64,000 nt of DNA from Bacillus sp. AFS041924 (GTDB taxonomy: Bacteria > Bacillota > Bacilli > Bacillales > Bacillaceae_G), in the NCBI RefSeq assembly GCF_002577195.1, contig NZ_NULG01000030.1, forward strand, positions 18,050 to 82,049. Reading direction: 5' to 3'. Below are positions 34,250 to 43,436 of this stretch, in pieces (positions within the stretch are counted from its first letter, which is position 1; each line of letters begins with the position of its first letter). The translations under genes were made by a program, and so were the position numbers. A model generated the notes under the pieces. It was given only the letters and a program-made list of their open reading frames with translations. It did not search any database and was not told the DNA's origin.

Positions 34250-36703
34250 TTATCGTTTTTTATTACCTTTTGCTACTTTTTCGTAAAATGGCTTGTTCTT
34301 TTTGCTCTTACTTTTACTTTTCGTTGGATTAAAACGATCGTCACGCTTATTTCTCGACGATTTACCGTTACGTCCACTATCTTTCTCGTCACCTCGAGTA
34401 CTTTCTCCTCGAGGTGAACTATCTCCTCGTCTTCCACGAGAACGACCACTGCGAGAACTATCCCCATTTCGATCTGATGAACCTCTACCACGTCCGCCTC
34501 GTCCTCTGCCGCCACCAGAGCCGCCACCAAGATTAACTGGTCCTCTACCGTCGCTTCTACGAGGTTTATTCGATTTCATTCCAACAATTTCAAAATCGAT
34601 TGCTCGCTCTTCTTTATTTACATTCACTACGCGAACAGATACTTCATCGCCTATTCGGAAAACCTTCCCTGTTCTCTCACCGATCATAGAGAATGAGCGC
34701 TCGTCATAGTTATAGTAGTCATCTGATAAATCAGCAACCCTGACTAATCCTTCAATTGTATTTGGCAGTTCAATAAACATACCGAAGTTTGTGACAGAGC
34801 TGATAATCCCTTCATACTCTTCGCCAACCTTATCAAGCATGTACTCTGCCTTTTTCAAATCATCCGTTTCTCTTTCTGCTTCAACTGAGCGTCGTTCCAT
34901 ATTAGAAGCATGCTCGGCGATTGCAGGTAACTTATCATCCCACTCACGTTTTGTTTCATTATCCATCTTTCCTTCGATTAAATATTTACGAATTAGTCGA
35001 TGAACAATTAAGTCCGGATAACGACGAATCGGCGATGTGAAATGAGTATAATATTCAGCTGCTAAACCGAAGTGGCCAAGATTGTCAGCCTCATACTTCG
35101 CTTGTTTCATTGAACGAAGCATGACTGTTGAGATAACTGTTTCCTCAGGTTGTCCATGAACCATATCAAGAACTTGTTGCAACGCTCTCGGGTGAATTTC
35201 ATTGCCAGCACCCTTTACTGTATAACCAAATGATGCGATAAATTCAAAGAATCGTTGAAGTTTCTCTTCTTTCGGGTCCTCATGCACACGATACATAAAC
35301 GGTACATTTAGCCAATGGAAATGTTCAGCAACTGTTTCATTTGCTACTAGCATAAATTCTTCAATTAGTTTTTCTGCCGTTGAGCGCTCACGAATGACGA
35401 CATCAGTTGGATGACCATCTTCATCAACTAATACTTTTGATTCTTTAAAATCAAAATCAATTGCTCCACGAGTCATACGTCTATTACGTAAGATTTTTGC
35501 TAACTGAGCCATTTCCTCAAACATCGGCACTAACGGCTCGTAGCGCTCACGTAATTCAACATCTTGCTCATCTAATATTTTATTTACATCGCTATATGTC
35601 ATTCGTTCAGTTGTTTTAATGATACTTTCAAAAATTTCATGTTTAACAACTTCACCTTTTTGATTGATTTCCATTTCACAGGAAAGTGTAAATCGATTTA
35701 CTTTTGGATTTAATGAACAAATTCCATTGGATAAACGATGTGGAATCATCGGTATAACTCGGTCAACTAAATAAATACTTGTTCCACGATCATGTGCTTC
35801 CTGATCAATCGGTGAGTTATCAGTCACATAGTATGAGACGTCTGCAATATGTACCCCTAACTTATAATGACCATTTTCGAGCGCTGTTACTGTAACAGCA
35901 TCATCTAAGTCTTTTGCATCAGCTCCATCTATCGTTACAATTTGTTCATCACGAAGATCGCGACGAGTGCCAATAGCTGATTCATCAATCTCATCCGGTA
36001 CAGCATTCGCTTGATCCATTACTTCCTTAGGGAATTCTTGAGGTAAATCAAACTTATGAATAACCGATAGAATATCTACACCTGGATCATTTTTATGTCC
36101 TAGTACTTGGACTACTATACCCTCTGCATTTTTCCCATTCTCAGGAAACTGAGTAAGCTCTACAACAACTTTGTGACCTTCCACTGCACCTTGAGAATTA
36201 CTCTTTGATATAAAAATATCACTTCCGAATCGCTTATCATCAGGAATAACAAAACCAAAGCTTTTCTGAGCCTGGTATGTACCTACCATTTTCGTTTGAC
36301 CACGTTCAACAATTTTTACAATTGTCCCTTCTCTACGTGCATCACTTTTTTCTTTTGTAATACGAGCTAAAACGATGTCTCCATGCAGGGCACCATTTAA
36401 ATCTGATGGTGAAATAAATACATCTTCTGCTCCTGCTTCTTCTGGAATGACAAACGCAAAGCCTTTCGCATGTCCAGTTAATTTACCTCTAACTAAATTA
36501 GATTGATCAGGTAAACTATATTTATTATTTCGAGAACGTACAATATAACCCTCATCTTCTAAAATAACGAGCGTTTTTACTACTTCTCGAAAGTCACTTG
36601 CGTCAGTCAACTCCATAGCCTCTTCTATTCCTTGTATATTTAAAGGCTTATAATCTTCACTTTTCATCAATTCTAATAATTTTTCTTTCCATTGTTGATT
36701 CAT
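34250..36703 (-). CDS. rnr: Ribonuclease R
   Basis: 817-aa 3'-5' exoribonuclease that degrades structured RNA and works with tmRNA on defective mRNAs. Order: N-terminal winged helix (1-70), two cold-shock-like domains (about 70-225), catalytic RNB domain (about 250-590, [12 protein letters not shown] carries the metal-binding Asp residues), S1 domain (about 640-720), and a tail of about 100 residues very rich in Arg, Gly, Ser and Lys ([18 protein letters not shown]). The tail is longer and more repetitive than I recall in most Bacillus RNase R. Upstream of smpB as usual. Confidence 0.95.
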   Translation of the reverse strand: MNQQWKEKLLELMKSEDYKPLNIQGIEEAMELTDASDFREVVKTLVILEDEGYIVRSRNNKYSLPDQSNLVRGKLTGHAKGFAFVIPEEAGAEDVFISPSDLNGALHGDIVLARITKEKSDARREGTIVKIVERGQTKMVGTYQAQKSFGFVIPDDKRFGSDIFISKSNSQGAVEGHKVVVELTQFPENGKNAEGIVVQVLGHKNDPGVDILSVIHKFDLPQEFPKEVMDQANAVPDEIDESAIGTRRDLRDEQIVTIDGADAKDLDDAVTVTALENGHYKLGVHIADVSYYVTDNSPIDQEAHDRGTSIYLVDRVIPMIPHRLSNGICSLNPKVNRFTLSCEMEINQKGEVVKHEIFESIIKTTERMTYSDVNKILDEQDVELRERYEPLVPMFEEMAQLAKILRNRRMTRGAIDFDFKESKVLVDEDGHPTDVVIRERSTAEKLIEEFMLVANETVAEHFHWLNVPFMYRVHEDPKEEKLQRFFEFIASFGYTVKGAGNEIHPRALQQVLDMVHGQPEETVISTVMLRSMKQAKYEADNLGHFGLAAEYYTHFTSPIRRYPDLIVHRLIRKYLIEGKMDNETKREWDDKLPAIAEHASNMERRSVEAERETDDLKKAEYMLDKVGEEYEGIISSVTNFGMFIELPNTIEGLVRVADLSDDYYNYDERSFSMIGERTGKVFRIGDEVSVRVVNVNKEERAIDFEIVGMKSNKPRRSDGRGPVNLGGGSGGGRGRGGRGRGSSDRNGDSSRSGRSRGRRGDSSPRGESTRGDEKDSGRNGKSSRNKRDDRFNPTKSKSKSKKNKPFYEKVAKGNKKR

Positions 36704-36768
36704 AATTTTCCCTCCTTTTTCTAACTGTTAAGGGTATATAATTTAAGTTTGTCCAGAAAGATTTCATT

Positions 36769-37509
36769 CTACCATTCCAATTCATTAAGAAAAGCTAGCA
36801 CATCTTCATGTAATATGTCTTTTTCCTGTCCAAGCGTAATAACATGAGTTGAATTTTCGTACCACTTTAATTTTTTCTGATCAGATTGCACTTCATTATA
36901 AATAATATTTGCGCTGTCAGTATTAATCATCTCGTCTACAGTAGATTGTACGACAAACGTTGGTGCATATACCGTATCAACATTTTCACGCACTTCTTTA
37001 ATTAAACCTTGAAGAGCTTTTAATGTATTCATTGGCGTTTTTTTAAACTCTTCCATTTCTACTTCAATTTGTTCAGGAGATTTCCCTTCACGTTTTTTAA
37101 ACTCTCTTGTGTAGGCTAAGACACCTTCATACATAATTTCTTCACTTTTTATGTACATTGGTGAACACATTGTGACAATACCATTCAAAGGTACAGTGTA
37201 ACCTAGCTTAAGTGCAAATACTCCTCCTAAAGATAGACCAACCGCTGCGATTTTTTGATGTCCTTTATCTTTTAGAAATTGATAAGCTTCCATTACATCC
37301 TTCCACCAGTCCTCTGGTCCAGTATGAACAAGCTCATCTGGTGGTACACCATGTCCTTTATAATGCGGTGCATGACATGTATAACCTTGTTTTTCTAAAA
37401 AACGGCCAAGCATTCGAACATCCGCAGAATGTCCCGTAAAACCATGTAATAATAAAACTGCTCGATCTCCACCTTCAAATGTAAATGGCTTCGGCATTGT
37501 TACTCTCAT
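36769..37509 (-). CDS. est: Carboxylesterase (Est30 type)
   Basis: 246-aa alpha/beta hydrolase closely resembling the thermostable carboxylesterase Est30 of Geobacillus. Catalytic triad: Ser93 in GLSLGG, Asp192 (STVDEMIN) and His222 (NSTHVITL); oxyanion region LLLHGFTG. It hydrolyses short and medium acyl esters in the cytoplasm. It sits upstream of rnr in the conserved secG-est-rnr-smpB order, though here secG is separated by two extra genes. Confidence 0.92.
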   Translation of the reverse strand: MRVTMPKPFTFEGGDRAVLLLHGFTGHSADVRMLGRFLEKQGYTCHAPHYKGHGVPPDELVHTGPEDWWKDVMEAYQFLKDKGHQKIAAVGLSLGGVFALKLGYTVPLNGIVTMCSPMYIKSEEIMYEGVLAYTREFKKREGKSPEQIEVEMEEFKKTPMNTLKALQGLIKEVRENVDTVYAPTFVVQSTVDEMINTDSANIIYNEVQSDQKKLKWYENSTHVITLGQEKDILHEDVLAFLNELEW

Positions 37510-37740
37510 ATATACTCACTCCAAAACTTTTCTATCCATTTTTCTTTCGTTACTCTTATCTTATCTTTAAATGATATGTTTATTTAAATTAATAATCATT
37601 ATAAATAATGAATCATAATATTTACCTAATTTTACGTAAAGAAATTGTTCTTTTATTTTACCTTTCAATTGAAGAATTTACCAATAAACAGTTTTTTTAA
37701 TTAACTAGTTATGATTTAATGAAAGGTGTGGTAATAATAA

Positions 37741-37760
37741 TGTTGGTCATTTAACCAACA
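37741..37760 (+). promoter_or_regulatory. Palindrome in the dinB-like leader
   Basis: TGTTGGT-CATTTA-ACCAACA, a perfect 7-bp inverted repeat directly before AAAGGAGG. It could be a repressor site or an mRNA hairpin next to the ribosome binding site. Confidence 0.4.
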
Positions 37761-37775
37761 AAAGGAGGATACGTT

Positions 37776-38267
37776 ATGTTTAATAATGTTGAAGAATTTA
37801 TTACTGAGTGGAAAATGGAAGAAGCTAGCACAATCAAATTACTAAATGCTATGACAGATGAATCACTTGATCAATCAATTGGTGAAGATTTTAGCTCATT
37901 AGGAGAATTAGCTTGGCATATCACTACAGCAATTAAAGCGATTATTTCACAATCAGGATTACAATTCGAAGGTTCTATGAATAAAGAAGACATGCCTGGA
38001 ACTGCGAAAGAACTTGCTGAAAAATACGCTGAAGTAAGTAATGCAATGATTGAAGCAGCACAAGCAGAATGGAAAGAAAGCGATCTAAAACAAATCATTA
38101 ACGCTTTTGGATTCCTTGAATTGCCTATTCACGCATTACTTCGTATGGCAATTCAACACCAAACTCATCACCGTGGTCAAATGACTGTATTAATGAGACA
38201 AGCTGGTCTAGTTGTTCCAGGTATGTACGGTCCAAGTAAGGAAGAATGGGCTGCAATGAGAGGTTAA
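37776..38267 (+). CDS. DinB/YfiT-like four-helix metal protein
   Basis: 163-aa DinB superfamily protein. The metal-binding histidines are plausible at His48 (AWHITT) and in HQTHHRGQM (His128, His132). Members are often bacillithiol- or other thiol-dependent transferases; the exact reaction here is unknown. A very strong AAAGGAGG lies upstream and its own terminator follows. It is inserted with the next gene between est and secG. Confidence 0.85.
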   Translation: MFNNVEEFITEWKMEEASTIKLLNAMTDESLDQSIGEDFSSLGELAWHITTAIKAIISQSGLQFEGSMNKEDMPGTAKELAEKYAEVSNAMIEAAQAEWKESDLKQIINAFGFLELPIHALLRMAIQHQTHHRGQMTVLMRQAGLVVPGMYGPSKEEWAAMRG

Positions 38268-38280
38268 TCTACATATTAAA

Positions 38281-38308
38281 ATACAGCCGAGCCTTGGCTG
38301 TATTTTTT
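38281..38308 (+). terminator. Terminator of the dinB-like gene
   Basis: ATACAGCC / GGCTGTAT stem followed by TTTTTTA, 13 nt after the stop codon. Confidence 0.85.
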
Positions 38309-38311
38309 ATT

Positions 38312-38830
38312 CTAATCATTTAGAAAAATATCTTCTTGTTCAAGGGAAACGATTTTGCCTGATTTGGCATCGATATCCATTGTATAATTTATATGATCCT
38401 TCATCACTTCGATACTGTAATAAAATTGCCCATCGTCCTTTTCTTTTTCAATTTCGGTAATCGTACCGCCATTTACTTGATCTAATGCTATATCTTTTGC
38501 TTTTTCAGGTGTTACGACAAATTCATCTTTGTATAATAAATCTAGTGCTTGATCATCTAGAAAATCACGCTCTTTTTCTTCCTTTTTGATTTTTGCATTT
38601 TTCGCATCAACAATTAGCGTTTTTTTATGATTTTTCTCTGAAACTTCAACCTCATACTTAGATTTACTTTCCTTTTCAATACTTGTAACGACCTTATTAG
38701 AATCTTTTTCAATTCTGGATACTATTTCTTCTTTTGAGAGATTTTGACTATCAGTATTATTATTACAGCCACTCAAAAATAGTCCAAGCGTAATTACAAA
38801 CAATCCTACTATACTGTATATTTTTCTCAT
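38312..38830 (-). CDS. PepSY-domain lipoprotein
   Basis: 172 aa. Signal peptide with lipobox LFLSGC, so anchored outside the membrane. The C-terminal half (about 98-168, TPEKAKDIALDQVNGG, then YTMDIDAKSGKIVSLEQ) is a PepSY domain; the N-terminal half may be a degenerate second one (VVTSIEKESKSKYEVEV). PepSY proteins are thought to inhibit or modulate proteases or bind metal-related complexes; no specific role can be given. Confidence 0.8.
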   Translation of the reverse strand: MRKIYSIVGLFVITLGLFLSGCNNNTDSQNLSKEEIVSRIEKDSNKVVTSIEKESKSKYEVEVSEKNHKKTLIVDAKNAKIKKEEKERDFLDDQALDLLYKDEFVVTPEKAKDIALDQVNGGTITEIEKEKDDGQFYYSIEVMKDHINYTMDIDAKSGKIVSLEQEDIFLND

Positions 38831-38935
38831 CCTTACCTCCTATTTTTATCTATTTTCTTTCTAGTATTTAACAGAATTTCAATTAGTATTTAATATACCG
38901 CATAAAAAACAGACATACAATTTTAGTAAAATAAA

Positions 38936-38960
38936 AAAGCTACCTATTTAGGCAGCTTGT
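38936..38960 (-). terminator. secG terminator
   Basis: AAGCTACCT / AGGCAGCTT stem (one mismatch), followed on the minus strand by TTTTTTA. Confidence 0.82.
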
Positions 38961-38963
38961 TTA

Positions 38964-39197
38964 TTACAGTTTAAAATATGTTACAGCAATTGTTAGAATG
39001 AAGAATATAACTGCTACAACAACTGTTATTCGTTGTAAAACTAGTTCAAAACCACGAGCTTTTTGCTTGCCAAACAGTTGCTCAGCACCACCAGATATCG
39101 CACCTGATAGGCCGTTACTTTTACTAGATTGAAGTAGAACTAAAACAATCATAAGTACTGAAACAATAATTAAAAGTACAGATAAAAACGTATGCAT
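38964..39197 (-). CDS. secG: Protein translocase subunit SecG
   Basis: 77-aa membrane protein with two hydrophobic helices (about 4-22 and 53-72) joined by the conserved [23 protein letters not shown] loop in pieces ([13 protein letters not shown]). It assists SecYEG in protein export. It belongs to the secG-est-rnr-smpB group of Bacillus, here slightly dispersed. Confidence 0.95.
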   Translation of the reverse strand: MHTFLSVLLIIVSVLMIVLVLLQSSKSNGLSGAISGGAEQLFGKQKARGFELVLQRITVVVAVIFFILTIAVTYFKL

Positions 39198-39281
39198 TTC
39201 TTCACCTCCACAGTAAAATACTGTTACTTCCTATTCTACTATGAAGAATACTATACTTCAATATGAGAGTACAATACTTAT

Positions 39282-40211
39282 TTAATGATTTAAGATTGTT
39301 TCTTCTATCCAAGTTTTTACATCTTGATGAACTTCATCTTTATTGATTTCATGAAGCATCTCATGGCGACCTTCTTCATACAATTTCAACTTTACATTTG
39401 TACATCCAATATCTTTATATAGACCATAAACCTTCTTTACACCCTCACCATTTTGACCAACTGGATCTTTGTCTCCAGAAAAAATATAAATTGGCAATGA
39501 AGTTGGTGTCTTCTTTATTTCCTCTTTACGATGAATAATTCCGACCCCTTTCAACAGTTCGCGATAATAACTTGAAGAACAAATAAAACCACAATATTGA
39601 TCTTTTATATAGCGATCAATCTCAGCTTCATCTCTTGTTAACCAATCATATTTTGTTTTAGGAAACTTAAAATGATTATTGAAGTTCCCAAAAGTTAAAA
39701 AGTCTAAAATTTTACTTCTCTTATTGGCACCAATCAAGAATGCCTCTGCACTTGAAATAAAGACCCCTAATTTTCTTAGTATTCCTGGATCATATCCGGT
39801 TCCAGAAATTATTAGCCCATCGTATAGTACCCCATTTAATTGAACTACTCGTCTACTCAAATAAGACCCCATACTATGTCCAAATAAAATTAACGGGATA
39901 TCATTTAGTTCATTTCGTATCATCTTACTAATAAAGATGATATCTTTAGCAACTTCATCCCAACCGACTTCTTCCCCAAAAAAACCAAGATCATCTTCGA
40001 TCGCTGCTGTTTTACCATGACCTCTTTGATCATGAATATAGACTGCAAACTGATTATGAACTAAATATTCAATAAATTTCTCGTAAGCCCCACCATGCTC
40101 TGCCATTCCATGTACAATTTGAATCACAGCAATTGGTTTTGCAGGAATATATTTTCGCAAATAGATTTTTGTTCGATCCTTCGCCGAAATTAATCCTTCC
40201 CAATTATTCAT
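39282..40211 (-). CDS. Alpha/beta hydrolase, lysophospholipase/monoacylglycerol lipase-like
   Basis: 309-aa serine hydrolase of the PldB/monoacylglycerol lipase group. Nucleophile Ser113 in FGHSMGS; likely acid Asp in SGDKDPVG (about 252) and His in GRHEMLHE (about 283); IVHGMAEHGGAY forms the oxyanion loop and YIHDQRGHGKT is the second family motif. No signal peptide. It overlaps the small membrane-protein gene upstream by 8 nt, so the pair is co-expressed. Confidence 0.88.
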   Translation of the reverse strand: MNNWEGLISAKDRTKIYLRKYIPAKPIAVIQIVHGMAEHGGAYEKFIEYLVHNQFAVYIHDQRGHGKTAAIEDDLGFFGEEVGWDEVAKDIIFISKMIRNELNDIPLILFGHSMGSYLSRRVVQLNGVLYDGLIISGTGYDPGILRKLGVFISSAEAFLIGANKRSKILDFLTFGNFNNHFKFPKTKYDWLTRDEAEIDRYIKDQYCGFICSSSYYRELLKGVGIIHRKEEIKKTPTSLPIYIFSGDKDPVGQNGEGVKKVYGLYKDIGCTNVKLKLYEEGRHEMLHEINKDEVHQDVKTWIEETILNH

Positions 40212-40425
40212 TTTTATGCCCCTTCATCTCATATGTTGTAAAAGATACTACTAAGAAAAAACAAGTGAAATAGATTATTTCTAATCGTATGTTTCGTATT
40301 GAAAATTCATCACCTAATAGTCCCCAAAATACAATTGCTATTGAAAGAATAACAATAATTAATGGAAGTAAATATGTTTTAATAGTATACCAAATATAAT
40401 CTTTTAAGTATGCGAAAAAGTTCAT
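40204..40425 (-). CDS. Small two-helix membrane protein, unknown function
   Basis: 73 aa with hydrophobic segments at about 17-36 and 46-62 and a charged end (KGHKNE). GGGAGGATAATT before the ATG is a strong ribosome binding site and its end overlaps the hydrolase start by 8 nt, which supports a real coupled gene. No family recognised. Confidence 0.7.
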   Translation of the reverse strand: MNFFAYLKDYIWYTIKTYLLPLIIVILSIAIVFWGLLGDEFSIRNIRLEIIYFTCFFLVVSFTTYEMKGHKNE

Positions 40426-40608
40426 AATTATCCTCCCAACTATTTGCGACTCATACCCATAATTTAATACTAATTCAAATCTTCTTACTTCTTACGGCTA
40501 CTTTCTAACAATTTATCATCAATATGATGAACTTTTTATGTCATTTAATTGAAATTTTGCTTTGATAATTTGAATTGAGACAAAAAAAGAATGAATGGGG
40601 GATTCGAA

Positions 40609-41175
40609 ATGAAAAGGGGCATACAAACATTTTTATCTATAGTCTTTGCAATTGTAATGCTTGTCTTATTCGTCATTTTCTTCACGAAAGACGATTCTTA
40701 TCGATATCCAATCGCACTAGGTGGCTTCGTTTGTGCACTCGTTCCACTCATATTAGATAAGTTTTTCAAAATTCGATTTACATTAGGGTTTATTACCTCT
40801 TATTTTACTTTTTTAATTGGGTCCTTGTGTCTTGGTTCTATGCTTAGATTTTATAATTTAGGCTGGTGGGATACGCTCTTACATTTTCTAAGTGGCACGC
40901 TAGTCGCTTTTTTAGCAATTGATTTAATGGGAAAATTGACAACGAGACAGTCTCGGAGTGAAATGTCCGCTGGTTTCATTTTTCTATTTGTACTTTCTTT
41001 TGGCGTATTTTGTGGAGCCATATGGGAAATTTGGGAATTTAATATGGACCAATTCTTTGGAACCAGGACTCAAGGTGGTGGGAATTTTGATACAATGACA
41101 GATCTAATTGCAGACTCAATTGGAGCGCTCATTATCGCGTTTGGGTTTGCAAGAAGGACGAGAAGGAATAAATAA
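40609..41175 (+). CDS. DUF2238/YjdF-like membrane protein
   Basis: 188-aa protein with about six helices. GWWDTLLHFLSGTL and AIWEIWEFNMDQFFG followed by DTMTDLIADSIGA are conserved blocks of the YjdF/DUF2238 family, with His and acidic residues at membrane borders. Function unknown. I start at MKRGIQTF because GGGGG lies 7 nt upstream, not at the ATG six codons before, which forms part of that box. Confidence 0.78.
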   Translation: MKRGIQTFLSIVFAIVMLVLFVIFFTKDDSYRYPIALGGFVCALVPLILDKFFKIRFTLGFITSYFTFLIGSLCLGSMLRFYNLGWWDTLLHFLSGTLVAFLAIDLMGKLTTRQSRSEMSAGFIFLFVLSFGVFCGAIWEIWEFNMDQFFGTRTQGGGNFDTMTDLIADSIGALIIAFGFARRTRRNK

Positions 41176-41248
41176 GCTAGGTCAGTTTATAATGAACTCA
41201 AACTTCAGAAATAATTGATTAAATATAAAAATAAAGAGCTTTAAAGAA

Positions 41249-41276
41249 CCCACAAGAATCTCCTTGTGGGCCTTTT
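41249..41276 (+). terminator. Terminator of the DUF2238 gene
   Basis: CCCACAAG / CTTGTGGG stem, loop AATCTC, followed by CCTTTTC. Confidence 0.8.
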
Positions 41277-41306
41277 CAAAACTTCCTATTCCCTTAAAAT
41301 TGAATC

Positions 41307-41921
41307 TTAATTGTTATCTGGGTCTGTATCATCATGGTAAGTTGAACCTTCTGTCTGTGCATTAAATTTCCAGTTAACTAGTAACTTATCACCTTGGAAT
41401 TCGTTTTGGTCATCTCCATTATCAACAAACTCAAATAATACGAAGATTTTTTCTTTATCACCAGGAACAATGCCATCTGCCTTGTAACCAACTGATGTAC
41501 CAGTATCTATAGCAGTAATATCTGGTTGTTGGTTTTGAAGGTCATACAATGTTGTTTCAACAACTGTGTTCGTCGCACTACTTGTGTTGTACATAATTGT
41601 AACTTTAATATTTTTCGCCAAGTCCTCATTATTGTCTGATTTGACATCTTCTACAGTGTATTTTGTATCAAGTAAGACCTTACTAATTTGCAATGTACCA
41701 TTGTTTTCCAGTGTAAATTCACGGTAGATTTGGTCACCTGGTTTAATATTGCTAATGTTAACTACTGCATTTGGATTCATCCCTAAATCTAATGTACCCG
41801 CTGCAAATGTATTTTGTGTATCAACTACGTCACTAAAATATGCAAATGTTCCTCCACCGATTAATGACATCCCTAGCGCTGCAGTCATAACACCTTTCGT
41901 AATCTTTTGTGTAAATCCCAT
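41307..41921 (-). CDS. Camelysin/TasA family secreted protein (CalY-like)
   Basis: 204-aa protein of the TasA/camelysin family. Residues 1-28 form a SipW-type signal peptide (VMTAALGMSLIGGGTFAYF, cleavage near the aromatic FAYFSD region), then DTQNTFAAGTLDLGMNP, the classic family start of the mature chain. TasA-type proteins form amyloid-like fibres of the biofilm matrix; camelysin of B. cereus was described as a surface metalloprotease. Its dedicated signal peptidase SipW is encoded just upstream. AGGAGG precedes the start. Confidence 0.9.
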   Translation of the reverse strand: MGFTQKITKGVMTAALGMSLIGGGTFAYFSDVVDTQNTFAAGTLDLGMNPNAVVNISNIKPGDQIYREFTLENNGTLQISKVLLDTKYTVEDVKSDNNEDLAKNIKVTIMYNTSSATNTVVETTLYDLQNQQPDITAIDTGTSVGYKADGIVPGDKEKIFVLFEFVDNGDDQNEFQGDKLLVNWKFNAQTEGSTYHDDTDPDNN

Positions 41922-41959
41922 TATAAAATCCTCCTCTATTATGTAAAAAATATATTAAA

Positions 41960-41990
41960 CTCGTGCGCATCTCGTAAGGTTACACACGAG
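41960..41990 (-). terminator. Hairpin between sipW and the camelysin gene
   Basis: CTCGTG / CACGAG with a 19-nt interval that can refold as CTCGT/ACGAG, followed on the minus strand by TTTAATATATTTTTT. It could partly terminate or process the transcript, letting camelysin be expressed differently from sipW. Confidence 0.4.
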
Positions 41991-42005
41991 ATTTAACCAG
42001 TATTA

Positions 42006-42551
42006 TTACGCTTCTTTTATCTCCAACTCTTTTTTTGCACTAATGATTGAACGCATTGCAGATATGACCATTATTATGCCAGGTACAATCAATAAAAGAG
42101 CACCCGCCTCTTTGGATTTAGTAAAATCCAATGCATAGCCTATATATGGCATTGTAAAGCCCGTATACTGACCAACTATATCCTCAGTGGAAACCTCCCA
42201 TAAATCAGGAGCATTATTATGATCCCCTTTTGTTTTATATAGGACTTTTCCACTCTCTTTTTGTATGTCAATAATTCTATGAGTAATTAACTCCTTATCT
42301 TTGCGAAATGTAATAACGTCTCCTTTTTGATAAGTAGAATGGTTATTTCGTAACTTAATAGAAATGATAGATCCTGTTTGGAATGTTGGTTCCATCGATC
42401 CGGATAACACTACTTTGACTTGGTATCCTAAAATCGTCGGTTCTCCTCCAGCAATTCTAGAAGAAAGGACAACAAATGCTAATATACATACAATAACTAG
42501 GAAAATACTTCCTACTAGACTACTTACTATTCGCAATGGTTTCTTTATCAA
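42006..42551 (-). CDS. sipW: Signal peptidase I, SipW type
   Basis: 181-aa ER-type signal peptidase with an N-terminal helix and C-terminal helix. Catalytic Ser52 in VVLSGSMEPTF and His91 in ELITHRII replace the Ser-Lys pair of ordinary bacterial enzymes, the mark of SipW. KTKGDHNNAPD is also conserved. It processes TasA/camelysin. The apparent start is TTG with AGGTG 7 nt before it, and the frame begins inside the end of the previous gene (32-nt overlap). Confidence 0.93.
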   Translation of the reverse strand: MIKKPLRIVSSLVGSIFLVIVCILAFVVLSSRIAGGEPTILGYQVKVVLSGSMEPTFQTGSIISIKLRNNHSTYQKGDVITFRKDKELITHRIIDIQKESGKVLYKTKGDHNNAPDLWEVSTEDIVGQYTGFTMPYIGYALDFTKSKEAGALLLIVPGIIMVISAMRSIISAKKELEIKEA

Positions 42552-43185
42552 TTTCTTTCACCTGCTTTTTCATATTTGAGTCCATTTTAGCTACTTGATT
42601 GCTTGCTGGATTCGCAGCTTCATCAGTGTCATGTAGATGATTCCCAAAGCCTTTTTCCTTTTCTTCTAGCTCCTTTATATGCAACGTAACAGAAGAACGA
42701 ATATCGGATATTTTTTGAAAGTCAATCTCATCTTGCACCTCTTTTATAATGCGTTCTACTTTTTGAAACCCTTCAAGCACGTAACTGAACGTTTGATTTC
42801 CTGTTGTTTTTTGGTCCTGCAACCTATTGTGATAAGAAGACATTTCATCATACACAAGCTGTAAACTATTCGATTGTTGGTGTAACTTTCGTTCAATCAC
42901 AGTTATTTCAGTAAGTCTGTCATGCAATTTTTGTAATGATTGTTCTGGTGCATTTGCAACAATCAATTCATAATTACCAAGCATCTGATTTTCAAGATCC
43001 ACAGCTCGCTTATTCAGCATTTCGATGGTTGCTGGAAAAACAAACGCTGCGGCTACTGTTATAGGTTTTGGAGAAATTTGACTTGAAAATGACGCTTTTG
43101 TTTCTCCTACTAATTGAGACCCTACATAAAAGGACATGCAGCATAAACTAGGAAACAGGATGACTTTATGAAATGCTCTCCTCAT
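42520..43185 (-). CDS. DUF4047-like protein of the sipW-camelysin module
   Basis: 221 aa. N-terminal membrane or signal segment (VILFPSLCCMSFYVGSQLVG), then TKASFSS, which resembles the region after the signal in TapA/TasA-type SipW substrates, followed by a long coiled coil rich in charged residues (about 65-190). I think it belongs to the family called DUF4047, found next to sipW in B. cereus-type genomes, but I cannot confirm. It takes the position of tapA in B. subtilis. I start at MRRAFHK, with GAGAGG 7 nt before it. Confidence 0.65.
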   Translation of the reverse strand: MRRAFHKVILFPSLCCMSFYVGSQLVGETKASFSSQISPKPITVAAAFVFPATIEMLNKRAVDLENQMLGNYELIVANAPEQSLQKLHDRLTEITVIERKLHQQSNSLQLVYDEMSSYHNRLQDQKTTGNQTFSYVLEGFQKVERIIKEVQDEIDFQKISDIRSSVTLHIKELEEKEKGFGNHLHDTDEAANPASNQVAKMDSNMKKQVKEIDKETIANSK

Positions 43186-43436
43186 TTTTATTCCTCTCTT
43201 CGAAACAAATCTATTTGCATTCATTATTACCGAATAATCAGAAAATTGATATCGAGATATTTCCCTTAAAAAATGGTGTAAAATTTTGACGATTTTGCTC
43301 GAAACCTTAAAAAAAGCTTAAATAACTGGCCAAAATTATCTCAAATTGAAGTTTCTTAAAAACGATTGATTTTATTTGGAATTTTCCCAATAATTTAAAT
43401 TGTTTCAACAATACTTTCACATAAGGAGTGAGTTTT
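43186..43436. other. Divergent region between the matrix module and the protease gene
   Basis: About 250 AT-rich nt that should hold the promoters of the matrix module and the protease. On the plus strand TTGACG near 43289 with TAAAAA 17 nt on is a weak candidate. No ORF, and no operator I can name. Confidence 0.4.

Noticed and set aside
34273..34709. Long open frames on both strands over the rnr 3' end
   Set aside because: They are produced by the repetitive Arg/Gly/Ser coding sequence of RNase R and have no ribosome binding sites.
37590..37604. TAATAATCATTATAA resembling a Fur box
   Set aside because: Two mismatches in extremely AT-rich DNA, and no iron-related gene nearby.
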